Positions 12,001-22,086 of a stretch of DNA of 64,000 nucleotides are shown piece after piece; within the stretch, counting starts at the first letter, position 1; each line of letters begins with the position of its first letter. The stretch lies in assembly GCA_022376515.1 (NCBI GenBank), contig WTXI01000027.1, positions 62,001-126,000 on the forward strand. Reading direction: 5' to 3'. The stretch comes from Lactifluus volemus. Its lineage: Eukaryota; Basidiomycota; Agaricomycetes; Russulales; Russulaceae. The position numbers were made by a program, and so were the translations under genes. The notes beneath the pieces are model-generated. The model did not search any database. It was given only the letters and a program-made list of their open reading frames with translations, and had not been told where the DNA came from.

Positions 12001-14716
12001 ATCTTGTGTTCGATCACGATGTTTTTATGAAGCTCCGATTACTCCTCGAGACAAAGTTTCTGTTTTGGCTGGAAGTGCTTAGCATCAAGAGGGGTATAGG
12101 CCTTGCTCCACGAGCATTATCATCTGTGTTGATATGGTTACAGCGGGAGGTACGTACACCGCATAATTAAATATGAAATATAGTGATGTTTACATGAAAT
12201 CGCAATAGGGTTCACAGACTGTGCCAGTGAAGGATTTGTTGGGATTGGTGAACGATGCGTCTGCATTTGTGCGATATTTCGGAATGGCGATGGCAAGAAG
12301 TGCACCGCATATCTATATCTCAGCACTCCCTTTCGCACCAAGCTCTTCCCGCATCCTCAATCAATACCTATACCAATTCCCTCGTACGTTGACCTTGGAG
12401 CGCGGACAGTTGTCTCATTGGCCAGCATTGGAAATGACGATTCCGGCACACGACGCCTGGGTCTTTCACGTTGCATTCTCGCCTGATGGACAACGTATCG
12501 CATCAGCCTCGTCGAATGACACGATTTGCGTGTGGGATGCCACAACAGGCGAGGTTGTGGCGGGGCCATTTACTGGACACACTTCTTCGGTCAGATCTGT
12601 TGCATTCTCTCCGGACGGAGAGCGCATCGCATCGGCTTCAAACGATCACACGATTCGCGTTTGGGATGCCACAACAGCACAAGTTGTAGCAGGCCCGTTT
12701 TTAGGTCACACCAATTACGTCACATGTGTCACATTCTCGCCGGATGGACAGCGTCTCGCATCGGCCTCAGAGGACTGCACGATTCGGGTGTGGGATGCCA
12801 CAACGGCACAGGTCGTAGCAGGCCCGTTTACTGGACACACCTCTTGGGTTGAATGCGTTGTATTCTCTCCAGACGGACAGCATATCGCATCCGCCTCGGG
12901 CGATCGGACGATTCGGGTGTGGGATGCCACAACAGGACGGGTTGTAGCAGGCCCGTTTATCGGACACACCGAATCGGTCACATCTCTTGCATTCTTGCCG
13001 GATGGACAGTGTATCGCATCAGCCTCGTCCGATCGGACGATTCGGGTGTGGGATGCCACAACAGGACGGGTTGTAGCAGGCCCGTTTACTGGACACACCG
13101 AATCAGTAACATCTCTTGCATTCTTGCCGGATGTACAGCGTATCGCATCGGCCTCGTCTGATCAGACAATTCGCGTGTGGGATGCCACAACAGGACGGGT
13201 TGTACCAGGTCCATTTACTGGACACACCGAATCGGTCACATCTCTTGCATTCTCGCCGGACGGACAGCGTATTGCATCGGCTTCATACGATCACACGATT
13301 CGTGTATTGAATGCCTCAACAGGACAGCTCGTAGCAGGCCCATTTACCGGACACACCGCTTGGGTCACGTCTCTTGCATTCTCACCGGACGGACAGCGTA
13401 TCGCATCGGCCTCCAATGATTGCACGATTCGCGTGTGGGATGCCACAATAGCACAGATCGTAGCGGGTTCCTTTTCCCAAGATGCCGAATCGGTCAGATC
13501 TGTTGCATTTTCACCAGACGGACAGCGCCTTGCATCGGCCTCGCTCGATGCCACGATTCGCGTCTGGAATGCCGCGACAGGACAGGTTGTAGCGGGCCCA
13601 TTTGCTGGACACACCTCTTGGGTCAGTTCGGTTGCATTCTCTCCAGATGGACAGCGTATCGCATCGGGCTCGGGCGATCGGACGGTTCGCGTGTGGGATT
13701 CTACAACAGGACGGGTTGTAGCAGGCCCGTTTACTGGACACACCGAATCGGTCACATCTCTTGCATTTTTGCCGGACGGACGGTATATCGCATCGGGCTC
13801 TTACGATGGTTCGATTCTCGTGTGGGATGTCACAACAGGGCAGCTCGTAGCGGGCCCATTTACTGGACACACCGATTGGGTCACATCTCTCGCATTCTCG
13901 CCGGACGGACAGCGTATCGCATCAGCTTCATACGATTGCACGATTCGTGTGCGGAATGTTTCCACAGGACAGGTCCTAGCAGGCACGTTTACTGGACACA
14001 CCAGACCAGTCAAATCTATTGTCTTTTCGCTGGATGGACAACGTATTGCGTCGGCCTCGGAGGATGACACGGTTCGGGTGTGGGATGCCACAACAGGGCA
14101 GCTCGCAGCAGGCCCATTTACCGGACACACTGATTGGGCCTTATCTGCCAGTGTTACATTCTCCCCGGATGGACAGCGTATCGTGTCGGCCTCGTCCGAT
14201 GGCACGAGTTGCGTGTGGGATGCCACAACAGGACATGTCATAGCGGGTCCATTCGCTGGACACACCAGTTGGGTCAGTTCTGTTATATTCTCCCCGGATG
14301 GACAACGTATCGCATCGGCCTCGGACGATGGCACAATTCGGGTGTGGGATACCACAACAGGACAAGCTGTAGCGGGCCAGTCTACTGGACACGTCAACCG
14401 GACCAGGTCTGTTGCATTCTCACCAGACGGTCAGCATACTTCCTCAGCTTCAGGCGTTTGCGCAAATCATGTGACGAATACTGTAACCGAAGATTATAAG
14501 TTCCATTTTTCGGACCAATCCCTGATCAATGGTGACGGTTGGATATGTGGAGAAGAAAAAGAGCTTGTTTTATGGATTCCAGATGTGTATAGACGTTGCC
14601 TTCATAGGCCCAGCACTGTCTGGGTTGCGGGCGGACATGAGACCCGGCTTGATCTTTCAAAGTTTGCGCACGGGTCGGATTGGGCTACAGTATATGATCA
14701 TACGTTACTTCAATAG
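9015..14716 (+). CDS. NLR-type receptor: C2-like, NACHT NTPase, about 16 WD40 repeats
   Basis: This is a STAND-class signalling NTPase like fungal NACHT-WD40 incompatibility proteins. Exon 1 starts MLPNPEIPYISRAQ. Intron 9100-9155 joins to VLRAHNIPRLKTVLGLRTKF, which reads as the first strands of a C2 domain. A low-complexity Ser/Thr linker and a helical region follow (NPYSHLAWSLLSKIP, then RRDDNVQTLFEAIRDAFELA). The NACHT domain shows Walker A GQAGTGKSS (about 10780), Walker B LVVIDGLDES (about 11070) and sensor-like LRILITSRPEDG. After intron 12150-12208 come the WD40 blades (12446 to about 14430), each 43 residues with the pattern VAFSPDGQRIASAS, TIRVWDATTGQVVAGPFTGHT. A non-repeat C-terminal tail has DGWICGEEKELVLWIP and LDLSKFAHGSDWATV. 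All exons read through without lesion. The likely role is cytosolic non-self or damage sensing, which is inference. Confidence 0.93.
12446..14430 (+). repeat. Tandem array of 129-bp WD40-coding repeats
   Basis: There are sixteen consecutive units of 43 codons. Unit 14 carries two extra codons and unit 16 decays after SPDGQ. Framework positions are almost invariant in both protein and DNA. Differences cluster at the first two residues of each blade (SS, NY, SW, ES, AW, DW, RP) and in the loop after SAS (SND, NDH, EDC, GDR, SDR, YDH). Confidence 0.95.
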
Positions 14717-14977
14717 AATCACTCGTATTCTAATATCTATCTAGCCATGTCTTACCGGGCTTTGTGGTGCATGACCTCCCATTCACTGCAACCTCATGAG
14801 AGAGAATTATAGCACGAGTAAATGCGTGGGCCAGCAATGATCAGGTCATGTGACTGTTGGATGAGGACGGAAATGCAGATATCGGCCCGGATCGCCGTAT
14901 ATGCCTAATCTGTGCATGTGATTTCCTTCCTCGGTACATGACTGGTTCCCTCTCACTCTGCAACCTCTCACTCTGCA
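14717..14977 (+). other. Intergenic between the NLR and acyl-CoA dehydrogenase genes
   Basis: This stretch is about 260 bp. Nothing recognisable apart from a TC-rich tract just before the downstream ATG at 14978, a common feature of fungal 5' leaders. Confidence 0.4.
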
Positions 14978-16610
14978 ATGTTGCGCACCTTTCTCGCATC
15001 GGCCCGCTCACCTCTTTCTTTTAAACTTTCCTCCAGGTCAGTTACTTTGGCAAAATTTGAGACCGCGATTGTACTGATCCACTCGCTTTGCATCAGGGCG
15101 TTCTCAACTTCACCTGCGTGGCACGCGATTAATTCGCTACATTCCTTTTCCGAAGAGGAGGAACTCTTGAGAGAATCTGGTATGACATGTCCTTACCGAA
15201 TCTCAGCAGAAAAGTTGCTTACAAAGGTATCCAGTTAGGCGCTTCGCGCAGGATGTTGTTGGGCCCAAGGTCCGTGAGATGGACGAAAACGAAATGATGG
15301 ATCCCTCCGTGGTCAAGGGTCTCTTCGAACAGGGAGTGCGTAATTCCGCTCTTATATGCGGTACTTGTCTCACGTACTCGTAGCTCATGGGCATCGAAAC
15401 AAGTGCGGATCAAGGCGGCTCAGAGTCCTCGTTCACTTCCGCAATAATTGCGATCGAGGAGCTTGCAAAGGTCGATCCATCTGTATCTGTCATGTGTGAC
15501 GTACATAATACGCTCGTAAACACGGTCATCCGGAAATACGGTACCAAAGAACAACAGGAGAAGTGGCTACCACAACTTGCTGAGTCAAAGGTTCGTCCCC
15601 GACCACCCCGGCACGTCCGTCTACGCGTTCCCTAACGGACTCACAGCTCGGTAGTTTCTGTCTATCTGAGCCCGCTTCTGGCTCGGACGCGTTTGCCCTC
15701 CAAACACGCGCAACAAAGGATGGAGACAACTGGACCATCAATGGCTCAAAAATGTGGATTACGAACTCATACGAAGCCGAAGTATTTCTCATCTTTGCCA
15801 ATGTGAGCACCCAATTTCCATATCTCAGAGATATAATGCTACCTCATGTTTCTCGAAGATCGACCCGAGTAAAGGCTATAAGGGCATTACTTGTTTCATT
15901 GCGACCAAGGACATGGGGATTCAAATTGCCAAAAAGGAACAGAAGCTTGGCATCCGCGCTAGCTCAACATGCACTTTGAACTTCGATGATATGAAAGTTC
16001 CGGCCGAGAATGTCATCGGTGGCGAAGGATTAGGATATAAGATTGCCATCGAGATTCTGAATGAGGGTCAGGCATCTCCCTCAGTGTTTCTACCTCCTTT
16101 ATTTAAGACAACACATTAGGTCGCATTGGTATCGCTGCCCAAATGCTTGGCCTTGCGCAAGGAGCGTTTGAAAAGGCGGTCCCTTATACGTACGAACGCA
16201 AGCAGTTTGGGCAGGCGGTGGGTACTTTTCAGGGCATGGCTTTCCAAATTGCAGAGGCTGCTATCGATCTCGAGACTGCGAGACTGCTTACGTACAATGC
16301 CGCGCGGAGAAAGGAGGAAGGGCGCAGCTTTACCAAAGAGGCAGCTATGGCGAAGTATTGGGCGAGCGTCGTTGCACAACGCGTGTCAGGACAGGCAATC
16401 GAATGGGCAGGCGGTATCGGTTTCACGCGGGAGACAGGTATTGAAAAGTTTTGGCGCGATTCAAAGATTGTGAGTCTATCGTTTTCTCCCGCTGAAGGGG
16501 TTGTGACGATAACTGAACAACGCTCTCGTGTTCAGGGTGCTATCTACGAAGGGACGTCCAACATTCAACTACAGACTATCTCCAAGTATATCCAAAAGGA
16601 ATTCTCATAA
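14978..16610 (+). CDS. ACADSB: Short/branched-chain acyl-CoA dehydrogenase, mitochondrial
   Basis: This FAD enzyme dehydrogenates 2-methylbutyryl/isobutyryl-type CoA esters in isoleucine and branched-chain catabolism. The N-terminus [20 protein letters not shown] is rich in Arg, Ser and Leu and lacks acidic residues, as in a mitochondrial presequence. After splicing come [21 protein letters not shown], the FAD/substrate motif [31 protein letters not shown], and the C-terminal helical domain [20 protein letters not shown]. The catalytic glutamate lies in [20 protein letters not shown]. Introns fall after SSR, after ELLRES, at FEQG/LMGIE, after AESK, after IFAN, after ILNEG and before GAIYEG. 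The length (about 430 residues) is normal and no lesion is seen. Confidence 0.93.
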
Positions 16611-16782
16611 GCCAATTGCGCGAGAGCTCCTGCTGTAACATAACGTAATCCTTGTTCTACAAATTTACAGGACCGTAAAAAGTTCCCACGGGCGTGAACC
16701 CCCTTATTTACGCTTTCACCTTTTCGACCTCGACGACCGTCCTGCGTGAGGGACCAACGACACCAACGCGCCTTGAGGCAAA

Positions 16783-16860
16783 CGCATGTCTTGGTAGAAC
16801 GCCCAGTACTCCTGCATTACTCCGCTGGCGTTGGGCGCACCGGCCTCAAGTACTCTCCAG
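16783..16860 (+). pseudogene. Possible tyrosine-phosphatase P-loop relic
   Basis: The forward frame reads PVLLHYSAGVGRTG, which is the PTP signature HCSAGVGRTG with the catalytic Cys codon TGC replaced by TAC (Tyr). Neither the WPD loop nor the helix after the P-loop could be recognised around it. If real, it is a decayed fragment, but a ten-residue chance match is also possible. Confidence 0.25.
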
Positions 16861-17127
16861 CATACTACTCCTGCATTGCGGACTCTGGCCCAACGAACGG
16901 CTCGGTATCAACATTCTGCGCACGCCTGGAGCGTGATCGAAACATTTTCTGGGACGGAGGGGCAGTCCCAGCTGCACCAATGCTGCTCAGCACGACGTGC
17001 ACCCATCGGCGCCCAGCAGATGAACCACTCAGTGGCTGTCTCGCAGTTGAGCTGCTCCGCATCAATGCACTCTCATCAGGCTCCAAGGGATCCTCTCTGC
17101 CAAATAAATCCACTTACCCAACAACAA

Positions 17128-17166
17128 AGACCAGAAAAGTGACCTGATGGGTCACTTTTCTGGTCT
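17128..17166. repeat. Perfect hairpin, 17-bp stem and 5-nt loop
   Basis: The arms 17128-17144 and 17150-17166 are exact reverse complements around the loop TGATG. The arm includes GACCAGAAAAGTGACC. It lies in a region with no recognised gene. It could be the tip of a foldback element or a recent inverted duplication. Confidence 0.85.
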
Positions 17167-18233
17167 GTCACTGGGTCGGCGGATTTCTTTGGCAGAGACT
17201 GTTACCTCTACACTCTCAACCTCGACCTGAGAGTTACGGGCATGAAGGTTGAGGTGTCGTTGCATCAGTAAACCTAACGAAAACTTTTTTGGGCTTGGTA
17301 AGAATGACCAAAGTGACCAATTTTGCGCCGTCTTCATTCCGGCCACTAAGGAAGAACGTCGCCGTCGAGTCGTTTTAAAGGACTTCCCAAATGTAGAGAG
17401 AGGGTCAACTGTAAGGGTGGTTGGGAACGCATTTCTGGTCATGATCAACGTCCCCGAATGATATATTCATGCGTGTCCTGACCGGCGGGGGCGAGGACTC
17501 CATTTCGGCCAAGGGCCTTCAATTCCACGACCCCCTGATAGCTCGTGCATGACTAGGGCTTCCTATTGGGGTCAAGTTCGGTCAAACCGACTCCCTCTCT
17601 CTCCGCGCGCTGGCGGTAGTAGACCTTTGGAGGGCTGTCCGGCAACCATCGTGGATAGCTTTGGCATAGTCGGGGTATGCCGAGATGTGACACGAGCTGG
17701 ATCGGATTGGACATGGAGCGTTTGGCCAAGGCTTCAAGTTCGGTTCTAGCTGGCAAGATCGATGTGGATTGGATGTCCGGCGAAATGCTATCTTCAGGGG
17801 AAATTGGAACAGTTAGTCATGGTGGGATGCTATCGCACAATTGAAGAGATTTCCTCCTTGAAGATAGTAATTTTGTCAATGGGTTGGGTGCACAGAAAGT
17901 AACTCAACATCTGTTCTGTTGTTGGACGGTCGGTGAGTTGAGGAAGATGGAGGTGTTTACTTACTGAAGGAAGGTCGAGTTTCCAATGGGGAGGAAGGTC
18001 ATGGTTAAGAGGAGCAGTCTTTGATGGGCAAGAGCAAGCAATGGGTGTATTTTCGGAGTTGGTGTCAGGGGCTGGACATGCGAGTGTATGTGTGACCTTT
18101 CAAGAGAGTTCAAGAGAGGACTATAAATAGCTAAAGTAGCTATGAAAGTGTCACTATATTAAAAGGAGATTTAACCTGTAACTTGTGCTGATAACTCCAA
18201 AGCCACAGAAAAGCAACAAGTCAGACATGTAAG

Positions 18234-19564
18234 TTACACTTGTCCACTCCTTGTCCGGGAGAATAGTAGGAGAGATTCATACACCCCCCACCCGATAGCC
18301 GAGGAAAGTATTTTGCGTGAGAGGCGGAGGGAGGCACCATCAAAGAAACCAGATATGCCCCGTTCCTTTGAATGCAAACTCGGTGAACTTGTGGAACAGG
18401 CTGAGATAGAAGCACTAACATTCCACACCGTCAAGACCGTCCGGGTGAGGCCATGGTACTTGTCTTCTGAGCGAACTTGCATCCTCGTCTACGAAACGTC
18501 GAAGTCAATGCGTACTCCTTCCAAGGAAAACAAGGATCGAGCAAGACAGACCTTGATGACATCAAATGGATGCGTGGTGAGGGTCGCGATGGTTCCGGCG
18601 GCGGCGCCAGAGGCGCTATGTAACGCTGCAGAAACCAGGGGTGACGAGGGTGGTAGTGCAGACGCGGCTTCGTACTTTATGCCCTCGTAGAAGACCAAAA
18701 ATAGACCCGCGTAGGGTGCGTCGCGTAAAGACGATGCAAGGAACCCGCGAAATAGTTCCGAAGGTCCGCCACGTAGGATTGAGCGCACAGAAGATGTCAG
18801 GGAACCGTACGTATGCAGGTTACTCTACGAAGGAAAAGCAGAGGGGGTCATCAAATCGCATATGATGGACAGCACGAGTAAGGGGTTACGGACTTCGTAT
18901 CGCGCCTTGAGGACTGAGAACGGATTGAGTACAAACCCGACGGCGACGCGAGTAGTGGCGCCGGACAAGAGGTTCCCGGAGCTTGTTAGTACGGGAAGAA
19001 CAGAAGCATTTTTTTCGGAACCCGGTTTGCGGACAGCGGCGAAGAAGGGAGAGCATGCCATAAAGGCGCGGACTTGACTCAAGCTGGACATGTAGAGCGA
19101 AATGCCAGGGACATTGCTGATATAAATTTGTTGAATTGTCTATTCAATCAAGGGGAAAAAAGCAGGGAAAGTACCGAATTAACGTTGCAGATGTACCACG
19201 CCAGAGGCCGACTACTCCGGAGGAAGAAATGATCTCTCGCGTGGTGGAACGAATGATGCCAGGCGTGGCTTGCCTGGATGGACATCAGGGATACAGGTTG
19301 GCCCTCGTCAGGGCACTCATACATACCTCTTCCCTAGCACAGCATCACCTTGCTGAAGACGCGTCTTTATGAGGTCGACTGGTGCAAAGATGAGGTGAAA
19401 CTGAAGCAAGTCGGATGAAACGACAAAGGCCACGTACAAGGTTGTAAGAAGAGTGATGAAGTGAGTCCGGAGAGGGCGCCTGTTATAATAAAGTGAATGG
19501 CTGATCCCCAGAGATGAGAAGAGTGCACACTACCTGACAAGAGGTGTTGACCGACATTGGTCAT
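18234..19564 (-). CDS. HEM25: Mitochondrial glycine carrier (Hem25/SLC25A38 family)
   Basis: This is an inner-membrane carrier that imports glycine for 5-aminolevulinate and heme synthesis. From ATG at 19564 the exons join as MTNVGQHLLSG, ALSGLTSSLFLQP, FDLIKTRLQQGDAVLGK, the first PFDLIKTR carrier signature. Then come GVVGLWRGTSATLI, RNVPGISLYMSS, SGATTRVAVGFVLNPFSVLK (second signature, degenerate PFSVLKARYE), ELFRGFLASSLRDAPYAGLF, and ATLTTHPFDVIK (third signature). The last exon, GISGFFDGASLRLSRKILSS, ends with TAA at 18234. Three tandem carrier modules and the SLRDAP and RNVPG segments favour SLC25A38/Hem25 over other carriers. The gene is divergently paired with a nucleotide-sugar transporter 193 bp away. 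Function is inferred from family. Confidence 0.88.
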
Positions 19565-19757
19565 CTATGTCGTCGAGTGTCTGAAGCTATTACATTACAT
19601 AATCAAGCCCATGAGTCATTTCCACGCAGTCGCCACATGCTTGAGTTAGCTGACTCGCACACAACGACCGGAACATGTCGACGTGGTCAATTGCTGACAT
19701 GCCATAAAATTGGCGCAGCTATCACCTCGTGTCCTCTTCTATCTTTCTTTTGTACAG

Positions 19758-20970
19758 ATGGCTGAATGGTTTGTTACATTGGGCCTTGTTTTCGGTGGAT
19801 GCTGCAGGTACGCGACAACTCTCTCCTTGTACAGTACCGTCTCGTGTGCTGACTAAACGACAAGTACTGCTCTCGCTCTAGAACGTGTTACATCTGAGTA
19901 CCCTAAATCTGGAAGCCTCATCACATTCTCCCAGTTTCTCCTTGTCTCCCTTCATGGATTCGCCAAGTTCGTCACATTCACCCGTGGGCCCTTGGGCCTC
20001 CCCATACCTCGCCTGTTACCACGCAGGATACCCTTCCTACGATACCTGACTCATGTTGGACTCTTTTACTTTCTTTCTCTGTTCAACAACCTCGCATTCG
20101 GCTACGGTATCCCCATGCCTGTGCATATCATTTTCCGTAGTGGCGGGCTGGTCGTAAGCATGCTTATGGGGTGGTTAATATCTGGCAAATCGTGAGTCTT
20201 CGGTACCACTAGTTCTAAACCCGTCTTATAATCGAATCAGATATACTAAGTCCCAAATACTCTCCGTGATTTTTGTCACAGTCGGTGTTGTCCTGACGAC
20301 GCTTTCGTCTCATCGAAGCCAGAAGGCAGCAAATTCTTCCTCTCTTGATACAACCGCCTCCCGTTATCTTACAGGGATAGCCGTTCTATCTTTGGCCCTC
20401 GTTCTTTCTGGCTTCCTTGGAATAGTGCAGGAAAAGACATTCGCATCATATGCAAAAGACACCCCGGCACGCCCAAGGCCAAAACAAGTCCGCTTGTCTC
20501 CCACTGCAAAGGCGGTCGTGCTCCCACCCATCTGGGAGGAATCCATGTTCTACTTGCATTTCCTGTCCCTGCCGATGTTCTTTTTTGTACGCCACGACAT
20601 CGCCATGCAGTCCAGCGTGCTTTTCTCCCCATACGCAGCCACGACAACATTCAACGTCCCCCTAGCCGCCGCGCAATTTACCCTGCCCGCTGTCCTACCA
20701 GTCCTACTAGCTAACACTTTGACGCAGCTACTCTGCGTGGCGGGTGTCAACCGCCTCACAGCACGCGTCCCCGCGCTGACCGTAACACTTATTCTGGTCG
20801 TACGCAAAGCAGTCTCTCTAGTGCTGAGTGTGGCGCTGTTTGACGGTGTCGATGTTGCGTGGGGGATGCTCTGGAGCGGGGCGTTCCTCGTATTCGCAGG
20901 CACCGTGGTATATACAGTCAGCGAGAGGCCTGTGAAAAGGCCTGTGAAATCGGAGGGGAAAAAGGAGTAA
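19758..20970 (+). CDS. YEA4: UDP-GlcNAc/UDP-xylose transporter, SLC35B4/Yea4 type
   Basis: This multi-spanning nucleotide-sugar antiporter of the ER/Golgi supplies UDP-GlcNAc for chitin and glycan synthesis. The start is ATG at 19758 (MAEWFVTLGLVFGGC). Introns fall after GGCC (from 19809) and at LISGKS/YTKSQ. About ten hydrophobic segments are visible, for example VGLFYFLSLFNNLAFGYGIP, VSMLMGWLISGK, SVIFVTVGVVLTTLSS and LTVTLILVVRKAVSLVLSV. The NNLAF(G)Y..PMPVHIIFRS and RKAVSLVLSV blocks are characteristic of the SLC35B family. A basic C-terminus (RPVKRPVKSEGKKE) could serve in ER retention or retrieval. The length (about 370 residues) is normal. Confidence 0.88.
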
Positions 20971-22086
20971 GAGTAGAATTGTCCTCGTTTACCCCACCAT
21001 TTTGCGGCAACTGTCCGTTTCTCAGCCAGCGTATCTGTAATATTTCTTTCCCTGGGAAGCAAAGCTTGATAATGATGCTACATTATTTTACAGGTATTTA
21101 AAGCAATGTTCGCACACGAAACCTCGGAGTTCCATATATATCCAGTACATGATGATGATCTTAGATTACGTACCCAAATAGAATCAGTGGAATGCTAGAA
21201 TGAGCATTTGTCGGATTCTAGTACAAGCTTTCGGAAAATGCTACTACTGCCTAGTTACTAGAAACTTTAGATCGAGGGTCCGCATCTCTGAAGTGATATC
21301 GTGCGTCTGGTCAAGTACAACTACGTGGTTGACAATGGTTACTAGGCTATAATAATACACCGCTCCTATGCTCAGGCTGACTGTAGATAAAGATCTATGA
21401 TGATTCACTGGGATGGACACAAATGCGTAACCAGTAGGCAGACTGGTTGTCGACATTAGCTGCCATGCCTCTTCGGTACTGTACTGTATGATGTGGTTGC
21501 AGTGCTCTGCACTATAGGCACATCGTCATGTGACCATGTGAATAGCAATTCGTGGAGATAAAAGGGAAGAAGTTGGTTCCGCCACGTACCGACGCCAGCA
21601 ATCAGTGATACGATCGATCGTGTGCGGGCATATCCAGTCATGTCCCGGACGATACAGTCTTCTTAGTGTTGGAAATCAACTCCGAGCGAGACAGACATTT
21701 CGGCCGAGGTAAATGACTCCGGATTTGGACACTTAATATAGCACTTTATAGTACATCTTTTTACTACTCATGGATGCTCTCATGGCCCCTTTTCTACTTA
21801 GAGTGTTTTCTCGAAGCCTTTCGAATGCTTTATACATGTACATACACATATATACATGTCCAATCCCCCCCCTTGGGGGGATATAAGTACTGTACCTTCT
21901 GTACATTGCAATATAAGGTTTTTGCCTCCGGGCTCATATTCCAACACGTGTTTTTCCCGCCAGTAAGCGTGTTTAGTCACCACTATTCCACCGCACTGCC
22001 ACCTCATCGCACCTCAGTCGAATTTCTACTAGGCTACAGAAACGTTTATTGCCTGTCTAGGTTGTCTCTTTTTGCCATCCCTCATC
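20971..22086. other. Intergenic, 1.1 kb
   Basis: No ORF here looks coding. A C-run/G-run foldback (21865-21880), immediately followed by the TATA-like ATATAAGTA at 21881, lies about 200 bp before the peptidase start and may belong to its promoter. Nothing else was recognised. Confidence 0.4.

Larger units (their letters stand above)
16611..18233. other. Gene-poor interval of 1.6 kb
   Basis: Short ORFs on both strands show no family similarity. A possible phosphatase-loop relic lies near 16790-16850 and a strong hairpin at 17128-17166. The rest (17500-18230) holds nothing recognised and probably includes the 3' ends of both flanking convergent genes. Confidence 0.4.

Noticed and set aside
12715..14397. 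Repeated minus-strand and frame-shifted ORFs across the WD40 array, and the array itself as a possible CRISPR or satellite
   Set aside because: The 129-bp period is explained by WD40 blades in one uninterrupted plus-strand frame. The other frames are mirror images of the repeat.
21865..21880. C8-TT-G6 foldback as a regulatory palindrome
   Set aside because: Short homopolymer runs form such foldbacks by chance. It is kept only as a note on the intergenic region.
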